Positions 21,715 to 33,111 of a DNA stretch of 64,000 nt are shown piece after piece. The first letter of the stretch is position 1; the number at the start of each line of letters is the position of its first letter. The notes under the pieces are model-generated. The model did not search any database, had not been told where the DNA came from, and was given only the letters and a program-made list of their open reading frames with translations. The translations under genes and the position numbers were made by a program. This DNA is from Solanum dulcamara (Eukaryota > Streptophyta > Magnoliopsida > Solanales > Solanaceae): positions 47,455,286-47,519,285 of the forward strand of contig NC_077245.1 in NCBI RefSeq assembly GCF_947179165.1, written 5' to 3'.

Positions 21715-22204
21715 GGCCCAAAGTCGTCAAAGTCCTATTCCAATATTAGGAAAAGAGACCTCAAATTTGAGTTGGATGATTAGTTCTATTTGAAGGTTTC
21801 ACCCATGAAGTGTGTAATGCACTTTGGTAAGAAAGGAAAAATAATTCCTAGATATGTTGGACCTAATAGGATATATAGATGTGTTAGCAACGTGGCTTAT
21901 GAGTTAGATTTATCACATAAATTAGCTATGGTTCACCCAGTTATTCATGTGTCTATGTTGAGGAAGTTCGTGGGTGATCCAAATTCCATTGTCTCTTTGG
22001 AGGATGTAAGTGTTGAAGTGAATTTGACTTATGAAGAAGTTTTGGTGGAAATCTTAGACCGGCAAGTTAAGAAGTTAAGGAATAAAGAAGTTGTATCCGT
22101 GAAGGTGTTATCGAGAAATTAATATGTAGAAAGTGCTACGTGGGAAGCGGAGGCGGATATGATGAAACGATACCCGTACCTCTTTCCGTCTACTCAAGCC
22201 TAAG
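21715..22204 (+). pseudogene. pol: Integrase C-terminus plus chromodomain-like tail, A family
   Basis: The open piece 21790-22122 reads FGKKGKIIPRYVGPNRIY, then VHPVIHVSMLRKFVGDP, then LTYEEVLVEILDRQVKKLRNKEV, the Ty3/gypsy integrase C-terminal domain running into the chromodomain-like end. After a TAA at 22120-22122 the frame continues (ATWEAEADMMKRYPYLF) to a natural-looking stop near 22203. Upstream, 21715-21790 holds the linker with an in-frame TAG. It closely resembles 36530-37167. It lies before a purine tract and LTR of the A type, so it is the 3' end of an A-family element joined to the D gag. Confidence 0.85.
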
Positions 22205-22437
22205 GTATTAACTTGTTATTATTCAAGGTTAATTAAATTCTTACGTATTCAGTTCCTCATATGTCATTCATATGCATGCATGTTCATGAAAGTTGATTTT
22301 AAAGATATGATTTTATGTTAAGTTAAAGTTTTCATGTTCCATGCATTTTAAGGTGTTATCATGTTCATGTTGGATTTCTAGTCCTTTTTCCGTATCCTAT
22401 ATATGATAATTTAGTCTCATTTAAGGACGAATGTTCC
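22205..22437 (+). mobile_element. 3' untranslated internal sequence, A family
   Basis: About 230 bp between the pol stop and the purine tract. It resembles 37168-37397 (catgttcatg/catgcattt words, then aggacgaatgttccca). No open frame. Confidence 0.65.
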
Positions 22438-22450
22438 CAAGAGGGAGATA
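22438..22450 (+). other. Polypurine tract, A family
   Basis: caagagggagata directly before the LTR start TGTAAGACC at 22452. The same arrangement is seen at 37400-37412. Confidence 0.75.
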
Positions 22451-22451
22451 T

Positions 22452-24695
22452 TGTAAGACCTTGAAAGTCGAGAATTGGAATCCAAAAGAAATCCTCGAAA
22501 TTTTGACTGACTTCAGCCCTACGAATTACTCTACGACTCGTAGATAGTCCTATGACTCATAGGAATGAGTCATGGAGTGACACTTAGTAGTTGATCATGA
22601 CCAAACTCAGAAGAAGGTCGTACAAATCATAATTACTACTATTTATGTTCTATATGACCCGTAGACACAACTCATAGGAAGAGCCTTGAGGCTATGTTTC
22701 AGAATTCCCTTAGGGTCAATTCTATGACTTGATAAGATGGTTCATAGAAGTTATTATGAGTTATGGAAATTAGTCGTATCAAAACTTCAGAGACCTATAT
22801 TTTTGCATATTTTGAGAGCTGCAACACAGATGGATTTGATGAGTCATAATGAAGTTTAAGAGTCGTATAAATGACCCGTTTGCAAACTTCAGAGACTCAA
22901 AAATCAGGCTTTTTTCACACCTGCATGATGAATCATTTTGATGACTCGTTAATTCTTCTACAATCCGTAGGAAGGTCTCGTAGGCCCAAAATATGAAGTT
23001 TAATGAGGGGTAATTATTTCTTTTCCAAAGTTTGATTCAATGAACCTAGACTCTTTAATGGACAAGGTCAAAGTCTATAGACATTCAATTCTTCATATTC
23101 TCCTCCTATTCAATTTATTCTCCTAAAATTTCTCTAATGCAAGAACTCCAAGTCTCACAAGGTTTCTTCTTCAAGCTCAAGCTAGGGTTTCCAGATTTCT
23201 TCAAGGTTCTTCTTAAATTCTTAGTGAATTCAATCGATGTATATGTGGATTTATTCATGGGTTTCTTTCACCCATGAAGTCCTAAAAAAAATTCAAAGTT
23301 TCTTTCAATTTCAATTGAATTATGAAAACTAGTTTGGATGAATTGTATTGGGCTGATTTAATTTCATTTTTAGATGTTATCGATGATCATTATAAGCATG
23401 TTTTCATATGAATTGTATAATTTTGAGATGAAGTATGAATTCCCATGCATAAATATACTTTTAATTTATCATTATGAAAGTTAGAGATGATTTTATGAGT
23501 TGATCATTAGTTCAATAATTTTCAATGGAAGTTCTATGATTTAAAGTTAAGATTCTGATTTTATGATGAAAGTTATGATGATGATCAAAGTTAAGGTTAA
23601 AGATGTTATTATGGTGTGATAAGTGCAATTCTCACACAATCATTTTATAAGATGGCGATAAGGACAATTCTCATTAAAGTTATGGATTCTTATTAATCAC
23701 TAAGTTAATAAGCTATGCCTAATATGTTTTAAAGATGGATTGATAGGTACTATCTTTTCCTATTATGTTATGATCATATTTTTATGACTTTTCATTGGTA
23801 TATTGACTAAGCACCGAGAGGGCTTCTAGGTAGGGTTTGGTCTAATAACACAGTTAGTTACCCAAAGAAATCCTAGTAGAAACCTAAAGCCACAAACTAT
23901 ATTGCCCGCATAAGATTGCCTTCATGTCCTAGATAGTGGATCCACATATAGCATAGGTGAGTTGAGGTGAGTACCATGACGGAGTATACGCTAGTAAGGT
24001 TGCCTCCCCCTTCTCGATGAGTATTCCATCGGATTCCATGTAATAGCTCACATGGTCTTAGATGCTGGTTAAAGGTCTTATTCCATACAAGTTGAAGTTA
24101 ATCTACAAGTTATAAGATGAAGTTTTATGATATGCATTGACCATGAGTTTTATCTATTTTTAAATATTTTAAGCCTTACTCATGTTCATTATGATTGGTC
24201 ATGCATCTTATGGCATATTATTCATGTTCCTTTACTTGTTCATTCATACTTCACATACTTTGTACATTCAAACATACAAACACTTATTTTTCCTACATTT
24301 TCTCATAATGTAGGGACGAACGACACTCACGACATTCTTATTCGTGGCTAGTTACATATTAATAGTTGGTGAGTGATCATCTTATCGAGGACAATGAATT
24401 TGTTTCTCATTTCCATACTTGACTTACTTCTATTGTTTGGGTGAGTTAGGATCTTGTCCTAAGCCCTCATCAAACACTAGACTAGAGGCATATTTAGATG
24501 ACTTATGATGTAGTCCGATTTGGACATCTATTGAATTAATTTCCCTTAGTCCCATTTCCTTGTGATGATTACTTTCTCGTATCTTTATCATGTTCTTTAC
24601 CTTATATATGTGATATATGCTAAAATAGTTTATGGTTGGTGTCCTTCACATCCCAATCACCGTGTTGCGACTTGGCCCTAGTTTGGGTCATGACA
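22452..24695 (+). mobile_element. A-family LTR (2244 bp)
   Basis: Starts TGTAAGACCTT after the purine tract and ends GGGTCATGACA at 24695. It matches the interrupted LTR at 37413-43269 in start, end and word order (tacgactcgtag words in the first 500 bp; a ccgagagg/ggatccacat segment late). It is the 3' LTR of the pol fragment on its left. On its right it touches A-family gag directly, with no primer-binding site or leader, so that side is a recombination or deletion joint. No matching 5-bp repeat was found at the two ends. Confidence 0.75.
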
Positions 24696-25615
24696 CTGTG
24701 ACTACTTAAGTGAATCGAGGAGTAGATACTACTCCAAATGTGATCACACTGGCTTCAAGTGTTAGAGAATTCAAACAGATTAACCCTTCCAAGTTTCATG
24801 GATCGAAGGTAGATGAGGGTCCCCAAGACTTTGTTGATGACTTGTATAGGATTATTGATAATATGGGAGTGTCTCCAGAGGAGAAGGCGGATTTGGCGGC
24901 CTATAAACTATAGGGTGTCACTCAAGTTCAAAACAACCAATAGAAAACAGAAAGAGTTGAATAGGATCCCATAGGTTGGGAAAATTTCAAAGTTTCTTTT
25001 CTTGATAACTTCTTCACACTTCAGTTCAGGGAGGCGAAAGTGTTGGAATTTATAAACCTCAAGCAAGGAAACATGAGTGTGAGGGAGTATGCCCTTAAGT
25101 TCACAAAGTTGTCCAAGTATGCTCCATCCTTGGTAACTAACTCTCGTGCCTGAATGAGTAAGTTTATCTAGGGTTTATCAGACTTGGTGATGAAAGAATG
25201 CTGAACTCCTATGCCCATCAAGGAGATGGATATTTCTAGACTCATGACTTATGCCAAGAAAATTAAAGTGAAGAAGCTTAAAGAGAGAAAGATAATGGAA
25301 TCCAAGAGGGCTCGGTATGAAGATAGGTTTTCTCATTCAAAATCTGATGGTCATAATGGTAGTTTTGGACAAGGCCAAAAGTTTCAATGCCAAAGTTCAT
25401 CAAATACTCTAGTTCTAAGATTCGAGAAGGACAAGGTGCCTAATCCTAAGGCACAAAGAGGAGCTCTGGGTGGCCAATTTACCTCTCTATGCAAGAAGTG
25501 TAGAAAACATCCATAGAGGAGTGTGCTTAGCAGAATTAGATGTTTGATACAAGTGTGGAAAGCTGAGTCATCATGTAAAAGAGTGTAGGAGTGGGGCTAG
25601 ACCCCAGTCCTAGAT
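24696..25615 (+). pseudogene. gag: gag of element A, 5' end missing and with stops
   Basis: Frame pieces at 24710-24913 (INPSKFHGSKVDEG...GVSPEEKADLAAYKL) and 25211-25516 are joined by damaged sequence with INLKQGNMSVREYALKFTKL around 25055-25110. At 25545-25584 there is a zinc knuckle YKCGKLSHHVKEC whose first cysteine codon has become TGA. In-frame stops also occur near 24705, 24911, 25151 and 25201. The first ~40 codons, leader and primer site are absent because the LTR end at 24695 abuts the gene. It is clearly homologous to the minus-strand gag of element G. Confidence 0.85.
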
Positions 25616-25689
25616 TCAGGCTACCGGTCATCCGAATCAGTATGCTGCTACTTTGGGTGGCAATCAACGCCAAAACAAATTATATCACC

Positions 25690-26150
25690 TTCAGACTCAT
25701 CGGTAGTTAGAGGATTCCCCTGATGTTATGACTGGTATGTTAAAATTCTTTGACCTCGATGTTTATGTATTGTTAGATCCAGGTTCTCCTCATAATTTAT
25801 TACTCCTTATCTTGCTTGAGATTCATTTTTAGTCCCGATATCTTGCTAGAGCCGTTTTGGGTCTATACTTCTATTGGTGATCCAATTGTGACTAACAGAA
25901 TCTATAGAAATTGCCCAATTTTAGTTTTTCATAAAATCACCCAATCGATCTTGTAGAGCTGGATATAATCGATTTCGATTCTATTCTAAGTATGGATTGA
26001 CTTCATGCATGTTATTCTTCTAAATAGTATAGAACCCGTATGGTTATGTTTTAGTTTCGAAATAAGTCTTTTCTAGAATTGAAAGGTAGCAATTCCGTAT
26101 TTAAGGGTCAATTCATCTTATACCTTAAAGCTTAAAAAATAATTTTCAAA
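25690..26150 (+). pseudogene. pol: Aspartic protease region of element A, degraded
   Basis: Downstream of the zinc knuckle, around 25766-25795, the frame reads VLLDPGSPHNL. In retroviral-type proteases the active site is D-S/T-G; here the middle residue codon is Pro, so the site is altered. Stops and frame changes follow (for example near 25830). Position between zinc knuckle and RT fits protease. This copy cannot be active. Confidence 0.6.
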
Positions 26151-26152
26151 GG

Positions 26153-26675
26153 TTGTATCTACATCTAGTTTGGGTTAGAGATACTAATTCCAAAACTTCT
26201 ACTCTAGAGTCAATTCCAGTTGTTAATGAGTGTTCAAAAGTTTTTCTAGATAATCTCCCAGGGATTCCTCGCGAAAGGGAAATAGACTTTGGTATCAATC
26301 TCTTCCCCGATACTCAACCTATCTCTATTCTGCCTTACTAAATGACCCCGTCAAAATTGAAAAAGTTAAAAGGATCAGTTTAAGGGTTTGTTGGATAAGG
26401 TTTTCATTAGATCAAGTATCTCTCCATAGGGTGCTCCAGTTCTCTTTGTTAGGAAGAAATATGGTTCTCTCCATATGTGTATTGATTACCAGCACTTGAC
26501 AAGGTCACAATTAAAATAAGTATCCCATTTAAAGGATTGATGACGTATTTGATCAACTTGAAGGAGCGAGCAACTTTTCAAATATTGATCTCCGATCGGG
26601 TTATCATCAACTCCAAGTAAGGGAATCTGACATTCTGAAGATAGATTTTAGAACTCGAAATGGCCACTTTGAATT
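26153..26675 (+). pseudogene. pol: Reverse transcriptase N-terminal part of element A, truncated
   Basis: An open piece 26153-26341 holds the stretch before RT (LPGIPREREIDFGINLFPDT and PISILPY). Then, with stops and frame changes, come APVLFVRKKYGSLHMCIDY (about 26432-26490) and [15 protein letters not shown] (about 26577-26625), both standard Ty3/gypsy RT finger/palm motifs, and a GHFEFL stretch to about 26675. It ends there, before the YxDD catalytic box, where the B-element LTR begins. The rest of RT, RNase H and the integrase core are missing; A-family sequence resumes in integrase at 36530. Confidence 0.88.
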
Positions 26676-29125
26676 TCTTCAGCCCTACACCTAGAAACTT
26701 GAAGAGAAAAATGTTTGGAGCAAGAGGAGGAGGGCTACAGGTTTGGCCACCTTGAGGTAAGCCTCCGACTTTTGTTCTGTAAAATATTATTTAACGTATA
26801 CCACGATTACATAACAGTGTTTAATAGCATAAAATCACAATTTGGGGCAGCAAAGAAGTGACACAAATAGTCAGCTCCATTTCAGCACATCAAGAGGTTT
26901 TCGAAGTGGGTTTTCGTGAGTTTTGGCCAATTTTGGGTAAGGTAAGGTCTTTCCTTTCAATTTAGAGGTTATGGTGTTATTATGTAGTGTATTAAACGTC
27001 TTTTATATGGCTGGAAATATGAAAATTTCATAAAGATGCTTCACGTTAGAACTAATCTAAATTAAAGTCTTTCTAGCTGAGTTAAAGTTGTTTGGAGTTT
27101 GTATTGTGTAACGTTGATTTGAATTGATTGTATATATGATGCAGGTTGTTGTTGTTGGTTTTTTTTAGTTATTATGGATGTTATTGGAAATTCAAATTTG
27201 GCATGTTATAGGAGAGGTGCTGCCCAATTTCCGTTAACGCCTTAACTAACAAAAGAACTAGTCGAGAATACGAGCGAGAAAATGAGTTCTATGAATACTT
27301 GGGTGAAATTTAAGATGCTGAAAATTCAAGGGTTGTTGATATTCATATTTCTTCCATATTGAATAGGTTCAAAGGACGACGAGGCGAACGTGACAAAGAG
27401 TAACCCGTAAGAGGTATGTGAAGCTTTCTCTTGGCATGTTTTTGGTACAAGTATGTAAAGCTATCTTTCTTTCCTTTTGGCATGTCTTAGCCTTAAATGG
27501 GTAGTATATGAAATATGGGGATAATTCCATTCCCAAAACTCCAAGTACGCCTCATAATCCCTATCCACTGCTTGATGTTGGAACCCCTACAAGAATCGAG
27601 TATTGCCTTCCAAGGCTTGTACGTGTTGAAAAGTAGTGTATGTAGAAATATCCTTCCTTTTTCTTGAGATGTATTTGGCTTGGAAATGAGGTTATTATGC
27701 CATGGTTTTTCACTGATCCCCATGACGGGCCGGATACGAACTATGTACATAATGACCACATGAAGGAAAGTATAGACTATGTAGATCTTATCCTCTTTCT
27801 TCTTTTGGCATGTCTCAGATGTGAGTAGAACATGATACAATCTCTGGGGTAATTCCATTCTTAAGCATATCCTATTTACTTCTAGATATCAAACTCTTAT
27901 AGTAGTTGAACTATTTTCCTTGAAACTTCTGCATGTTAAAAAGGTAACAGATGTACAGCTCCAAGTCTTAATGACTATATGACAACAAGTGTTTCTGGTT
28001 CCATAAGAGATTTGGCCTTACTTTAATAGATGTCTAGGGTCCTCGAGATTCTAAGTGATATAGCCCCTAATGGCATTTAGAGGGCACTTGAGAGGACTAC
28101 ACTACTACTCAGGTTTTCAGACGATAGCTTTATTTTCATATATGGTTGAGTCTCTGATAATGTTTTAAATTACATATGCTTACTCAATACTTTACTCATG
28201 CATACCGTAACCCTTCTATCACCAAGTCACAGGCCGGGTATGTAGACGTACGTAGTTCACTGCATTATCCACCAAGTCCTTCACTAAAGGGATGGGTATG
28301 CTATACGAGGACATGATAATGCAATGACATGAAAAACTCACTGAGTCCCTCAGTAGAGGCCGGATACGTATGTATATATGTGATGATGTATTGTAATAAG
28401 GTGGTGATGGCGCCGGTCCTATGATTTTCCTACAGATATGATTCACCAGATCCCTAATAGGGCCGGCTATATTGTATAATTTGAGCATGCATGCTTTTAT
28501 GATTCACAATGTATAGGTACAGGTTTTTGATTTGATATTTTATCCTTTGCTTCTCTATTTCTGATATGCTTCCAGTTGTATTATATTATGTTTTACATAA
28601 TTAGTACATATGTCGTACTGACCCCTTTTCTTTGGGGGGCTGCATTTTATGCCAGCAGGTATAGATACAGGTTTCGGGAGTCTGTCAGCTTAGGATTCAG
28701 CTTAGCTCAGCTGGAAGAGGCTCCCTTATATTGGAGCCTAGTTTTAGTACTGACCACAGATGTATATGACTGCTTTTGTTTATTCAGGGGTACGGCGGGG
28801 GCCCTGTCTCGCCATATGTTTGAAGTTAATATTTTTAGAGGTCTGCAGACATATATATGTGGGTTGTATATGTCTGTTGTGTTCAGCTAGGTCTACATGA
28901 TATATGATACGTGTTCTTTTGTTATGGAAGGCTTGTCAGCTTGCGTTCCCTTTTATGATGTGATACAAATGAAAGAGGCTACAGGTTTATGAAAATGTTA
29001 TAGCCCAATAGGGTTTGATGTATGGTGTTATGTTTCTTATAGTTCAACTTGACCACAACTGATAGACATATATACGGGAGTCCAGGTCGGACCCTAATCA
29101 TGGCCTATGGGGTTGGGTCATGACA
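26676..29125 (+). mobile_element. 5' LTR of plus-strand element B, 5'-truncated
   Basis: Homologous to 33875-36529 of the 3' LTR but lacks the first ~760 bp and a further ~200-bp segment at about 27092 (present at 34291-34493). It ends GGGTTGGGTCATGACA at 29125, four bases before a primer-binding site. Noncoding: the minus-strand open frame at 27493-27858 recurs at 34893-35267 simply because the LTRs are alike. It contains the paired-hairpin box at 28603-28646. Confidence 0.85.
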
Positions 29126-29129
29126 GAAG

Positions 29130-29141
29130 TCATATCAGAGC
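29130..29141 (+). other. Primer-binding site of element B
   Basis: TCATATCAGAGC, four bases (gaag) after the LTR end. The minus-strand B element has the same gaag spacer and TAGTATCAGAGC at 60354-60365. It is an initiator tRNA-Met type site with two to three mismatches. Confidence 0.8.
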
Positions 29142-32100
29142 AGTTCGTCCTTGGATTGTCTGCCAATCGTGTCTAGTAGAGTCTTGATTATCGATATGTT
29201 GCACGCCACTCTATAAAGAGGAAGCTACAGGACATTTAGGATGTTACCTTTCTTTCACATCTGAGATCGTGCTATAGATCCCAGTCATAGAAAACCTCAT
29301 TATATTAACCGTGGATCTTAACAGAAGGACAACATCAATGGAAGGAATTGATCGATGATATTAGAAGTCACAAAGCACGCAGGTAAGTGAAGTCATGAAA
29401 GATTTCTATTGGGTGAGGTATTAAAGTAAAAATTGAAATGTAAAATCAAAAATTGAAGGGAAAAGTAGATAGAGAAGTGCAAGAGATGCAGTTTGAAGTT
29501 TGACATACGAGGTAAGTACATTATTTTTATATTATTGTTGATATTGAAAGCCCTGTGTGGATGCGATATAAAATGATATTGAAAGCCCTGTGTGGATGTG
29601 ATATGATATGAATATATATATATATATATATATTGTCCATGTAAGGCATTGTTGGTATTTTCTGCGTGTAAGTTTTGGGATAGTAAGGAGTATAGAGGAA
29701 ACTCTACCGAATATATATACTGAGTACCCATATTATGTTAAACAAAAGATGTAAGAGGTACTCTCCATGTCGTCGATAAGGGGCACCCTTTTTACTCGGG
29801 GAATTTCTATTTTGGAGAAACAAACGCCTATCTGAGAAGAAAAATTCAGACCACGGTATCTCCATCCGTACTTGTGTCATAGGAAAAAAGAAGCTCAGGT
29901 TGAAGGGTAAGATGTCCAGGAATTGAACTTCACTTTTCTTGAAAAGTACCAAGCCCCCAACTCCTAGTTGTAAATTAGATAAGTTGTTCATGACTCTAGG
30001 ATAAACTCAAGGGGGGGGGGACCATGTGGGTCAAGTGTTAAGAAGTACTGTGAGGTTTAAGGGATTCTAGTTTTCTTCTAACGACGGTTGGGAAGTGCTC
30101 TATGATAACAGTTTATTAATTCTCCACCCACTTAGTAGAGAAAGAAATTCTAATCGAACCACCCCAAAAAGAGGTCATGAACAGACAATAAGTATGAACT
30201 AAAAGGGGGATACACAAGTATAAATTTAAAGGTGTGGTACAACAATACGGGGATAAAGTAAGATCGCTAGTAAGGTGCACATGTTATGTGTTGACTAAGT
30301 TAAAGGCCTGTGTTGGGTACACAATACGGGAAGGGGGAATAAAGTATAAAGGAATGATGCATGTATACAATGTCACCCCAAAAATAATAGAACCCTTAAG
30401 AGTTAAAAATAACAAACTTAAGGAATAAATGGTGCAACTTCCATTTACCCCAAGAAACAAAGGATATAGGTTGGGATAAAGCTACTACTCCGAGAGAACC
30501 TTGGACAATCATCACCGGAATAATAGTGTTGCCTAGTTAAAATTTGAACGACTACAGTTGTGTGTTAACCTTTCATAAAGATAAGTAGAATGTGGCCCTG
30601 GATGAGTTATTTCCTGGGTCCCATTATTCAAGTATAGATTAGTAGATGACATATCACATTATGTAGGGGAAGGTTCTCGTCGCTTCATGATTTGGCCAAG
30701 GTTCTGTACATGGATAATCAGGTTGGAAAAAATATACAGAAAGATGGGGATATAATGCAGTACAAAGTAGAATTGGGGAAGAAGATTGGACGAATATGAG
30801 ACTGGACATAGAGACATAGAGCAAGGTATAAGCCGATAAAGGTATAAGTACCTCCTAATGGGGGAAGCCAATTAGAAAATTGAAAGGGTAAGATAGAGGC
30901 AATTGATATGGCAACATAATTAAGATGGGTGTTTAAGCTTCAATAAGATCCCTTGCTGAACCAAGTTAGGAAGGACTAGAAGTCACCAATAATTGGATAG
31001 AAGTCAGAATGCTACATAAGGCAGTGTTAAGAAGTTTTAACAAGACCATGAAAGACCTAATGCTAGACGGTGGGTGCGTACAAAAACTAAAGGGTATAAC
31101 AGTGAAAGGATGTCGAAAGACACTATGAACGATAATGGCATCATGCTAGACCAAAAGCCAAAATGATGGCTATAGAGTTGGTCGCAAATGATGTTGTGAT
31201 AGATGAATAACCAAGGAAAAGGAATAGAAAGCCTCCTATGGTAGGAGATGAGAAGAGCAAAGAGTGAATAAGGGAAAAGAAAGAAGTATAACATGATGGG
31301 ACAAGAAAGTTTCAATATGAGTGAGATGTGTACAGTAGAATGAATCAGTAGATGGAAAGACTACGTTTACCTCCTACAAGTTGCATCAGACTGGTTGTAG
31401 GATATGTAGATATAAGCATCAGGTGAAGTGGGTAAGTACATGACAAAAAGAATAGGGGTTCAATAATGTCAATACAATTATGATATTTTGAATACGCTAT
31501 CGAGAGATGCGAAGATAGGTTAAGCCAAACTACCAAGATGGAATTAGCACTACGGGTAAAGTAAGACATGTCCACGGTTGGACCAAAGATCTACTCCAAC
31601 ACCGAATGTAGGATAAGGGAGGAAACAGAAAGGTAACACATGAGACCTAGCAAGACGAAGCTAAGATATTTCTCAAGTTAAGTTGAGCACCTTCTCATAT
31701 TCTCGTAAAGGTAAATGATGACACAAGATAATGTATCTAAAGTGTTATAAGCTCGGGCAAGCTGGGATAAGGAGATTGTGAAATGGTTTAACTAGAAGGA
31801 GCAAAACTAATGGGTTACTAAAAGATGGCGGATTTATATGCCAAATTCCTTCAGAATTATATCAGGTAATGATAGACGGAGCACAGAACGACTATGAAAG
31901 CCAACTCTAAGGATTAAAAAATAAAACCCAAAAGGTAGAGTACCAGTTAAAGGTTTGAAAGGAGTCGAGAAGGACTATACGAGCTTAAGGATTCACAAAT
32001 TTTCAACATCATTACGAACCTATTTTATACTCTGCGATAGTAGGGTGCTATACGGGTTATTGTGAGTAGGGTAATGAATTAGCCCATTTAGTTTCAATCA

Positions 32101-32159
32101 AGACCACCTATGTAGCTGAAACTAGGTGAAGTTATAGGTCAAGGGGGTAGTAAGAATTC
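29142..32159 (+). mobile_element. Element B internal region without recognisable gag, protease or RT
   Basis: About 3 kb, AT-rich, with stops in all plus frames. It is clearly homologous (in reverse) to 57970-60350 of the other B element; for example ggggcaccctttttac at 29786 matches the complement near 59700. I recognise no Gag, protease or RT motif. A minus-strand open frame at 31345-31575 has a counterpart at about 58640-58870 (shared HNCI..IEP.FLSSCTY-like stretch), lying antisense to the element in both copies. Either very degraded gag/pol or a non-autonomous interior. Confidence 0.5.
29540..29633. repeat. 35-bp tandem duplication followed by an AT microsatellite
   Basis: gatattgaaagccctgtgtg starts at 29540 and again at 29575; the two 35-bp copies differ at a few bases. 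An (AT)n run follows at 29612-29633. It lies in the 5' part of the B interior. Confidence 0.85.
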
Positions 32160-33010
32160 ATAAGGTTCCCCCAGCAATTATCTCAGATAGAGGGACTTTA
32201 ATTAAAATTAACATCTGGAGATCAGTCCAAGAAGAGATCGGAAACACAAGTAGGTCTTCGTACCACATTTTTCCCTCGAGTTTCTGGATAGACTGAGCGT
32301 ACTATCAAAATGCTAGAAGATATTGCGAGCCTGTGTGGTTGGCTTCAAGAGTAACTGGGATGATCGTCTACCACTTATTGAGTTTGCCTACAAGAATGAC
32401 TACCATTCCAGTATCCAGATGTCCCCATACAAAACGTTGTATCATAGAGTGTGTAAGTCCCCCTATTGGGGAAAAGACTAAAAGGCCCCGACATGATTGA
32501 GCAAGTTGTTGACTAGCACCCTAGAGTCAGCAGAAGTGATATGTAAATAATCGACATCGACAGTCAGGGTTCTAATTAATGATTAGGTGTTCGTAACAGA
32601 GTCACCTAGGAAGGGAGAAATAAGATTCAGCGAGAAAAGGAAACTTAGCCCAAAATACATTACACCTTATCAAGTTGCTTGTAAGATGGACAAAGTTGCC
32701 TTTAAGTTGAACTTACCACCTGATTACGAAACTATACACCCAGTACGTCTGATATAGACACTTCACAAATGTACTGGTGATCCACCCAGAGTATGTCCCA
32801 TAGATGATGTCTACGAAATAGAATCCTATGAGGAATAACCTATCACTATCTTAGATCGGCAAATTAGAAAGTTGTGAGCTAAGGGCTGACTTCCGTTAAG
32901 ATATTGTGGCACAACAAAAACAGAAAGGGGATGACCTAGGAAGTCAAATAGGAGATAGAGAGAAGATATCCATACTTATACCTATATACAAAGGTTATCT
33001 AACCTCCTAA
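32160..33010 (+). pseudogene. pol: Integrase core, C-terminus and chromodomain-like tail of element B, broken
   Basis: The plus frames read AIISDRGTLIKINIWRS (about 32178-32230), TERTIKMLEDI (32290-32325), then in other frames the equivalent of the DHLPLIEFAY stretch and, around 32620-32760, REKETLPKIHYT/CKMDKVAFKLNLPP-like C-terminal domain sequence. The end (about 32840-33000) has ILDRQIRKL and TWEVK*EIERRYPYLY, the chromodomain-like tail. There are several stops and frame changes. Integrase inserts the element DNA; the chromodomain-like tail steers it to heterochromatin in chromoviruses. This is the only recognisable coding remnant of B. Confidence 0.85.
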
Positions 33011-33096
33011 ATGGATTGAGAGACGATGGTTATACAAAACCCCCAAAATCCTCATAAAACCCTATAAGACGAGTTAACATTCGAGGATGAATGTTC

Positions 33097-33111
33097 TAAA
33101 GGGGGGAATTA
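33097..33111 (+). other. Polypurine tract of element B
   Basis: taaaggggggaatta directly precedes the LTR start TGTTATACCCC at 33112, after the conserved attcgaggatgaatgtt lead-in. The minus-strand B copies show the complement after each LTR (ccttcccccctttagaaca). Confidence 0.85.

Noticed and set aside
27493..27858. 121-codon minus-strand frame repeated at 34893-35267
   Set aside because: The recurrence is explained by LTR homology; no protein motif, and it is antisense to the LTR.
30011..30020. Run of ten G
   Set aside because: Simple sequence in a decayed interior; length may also be a sequencing artefact.
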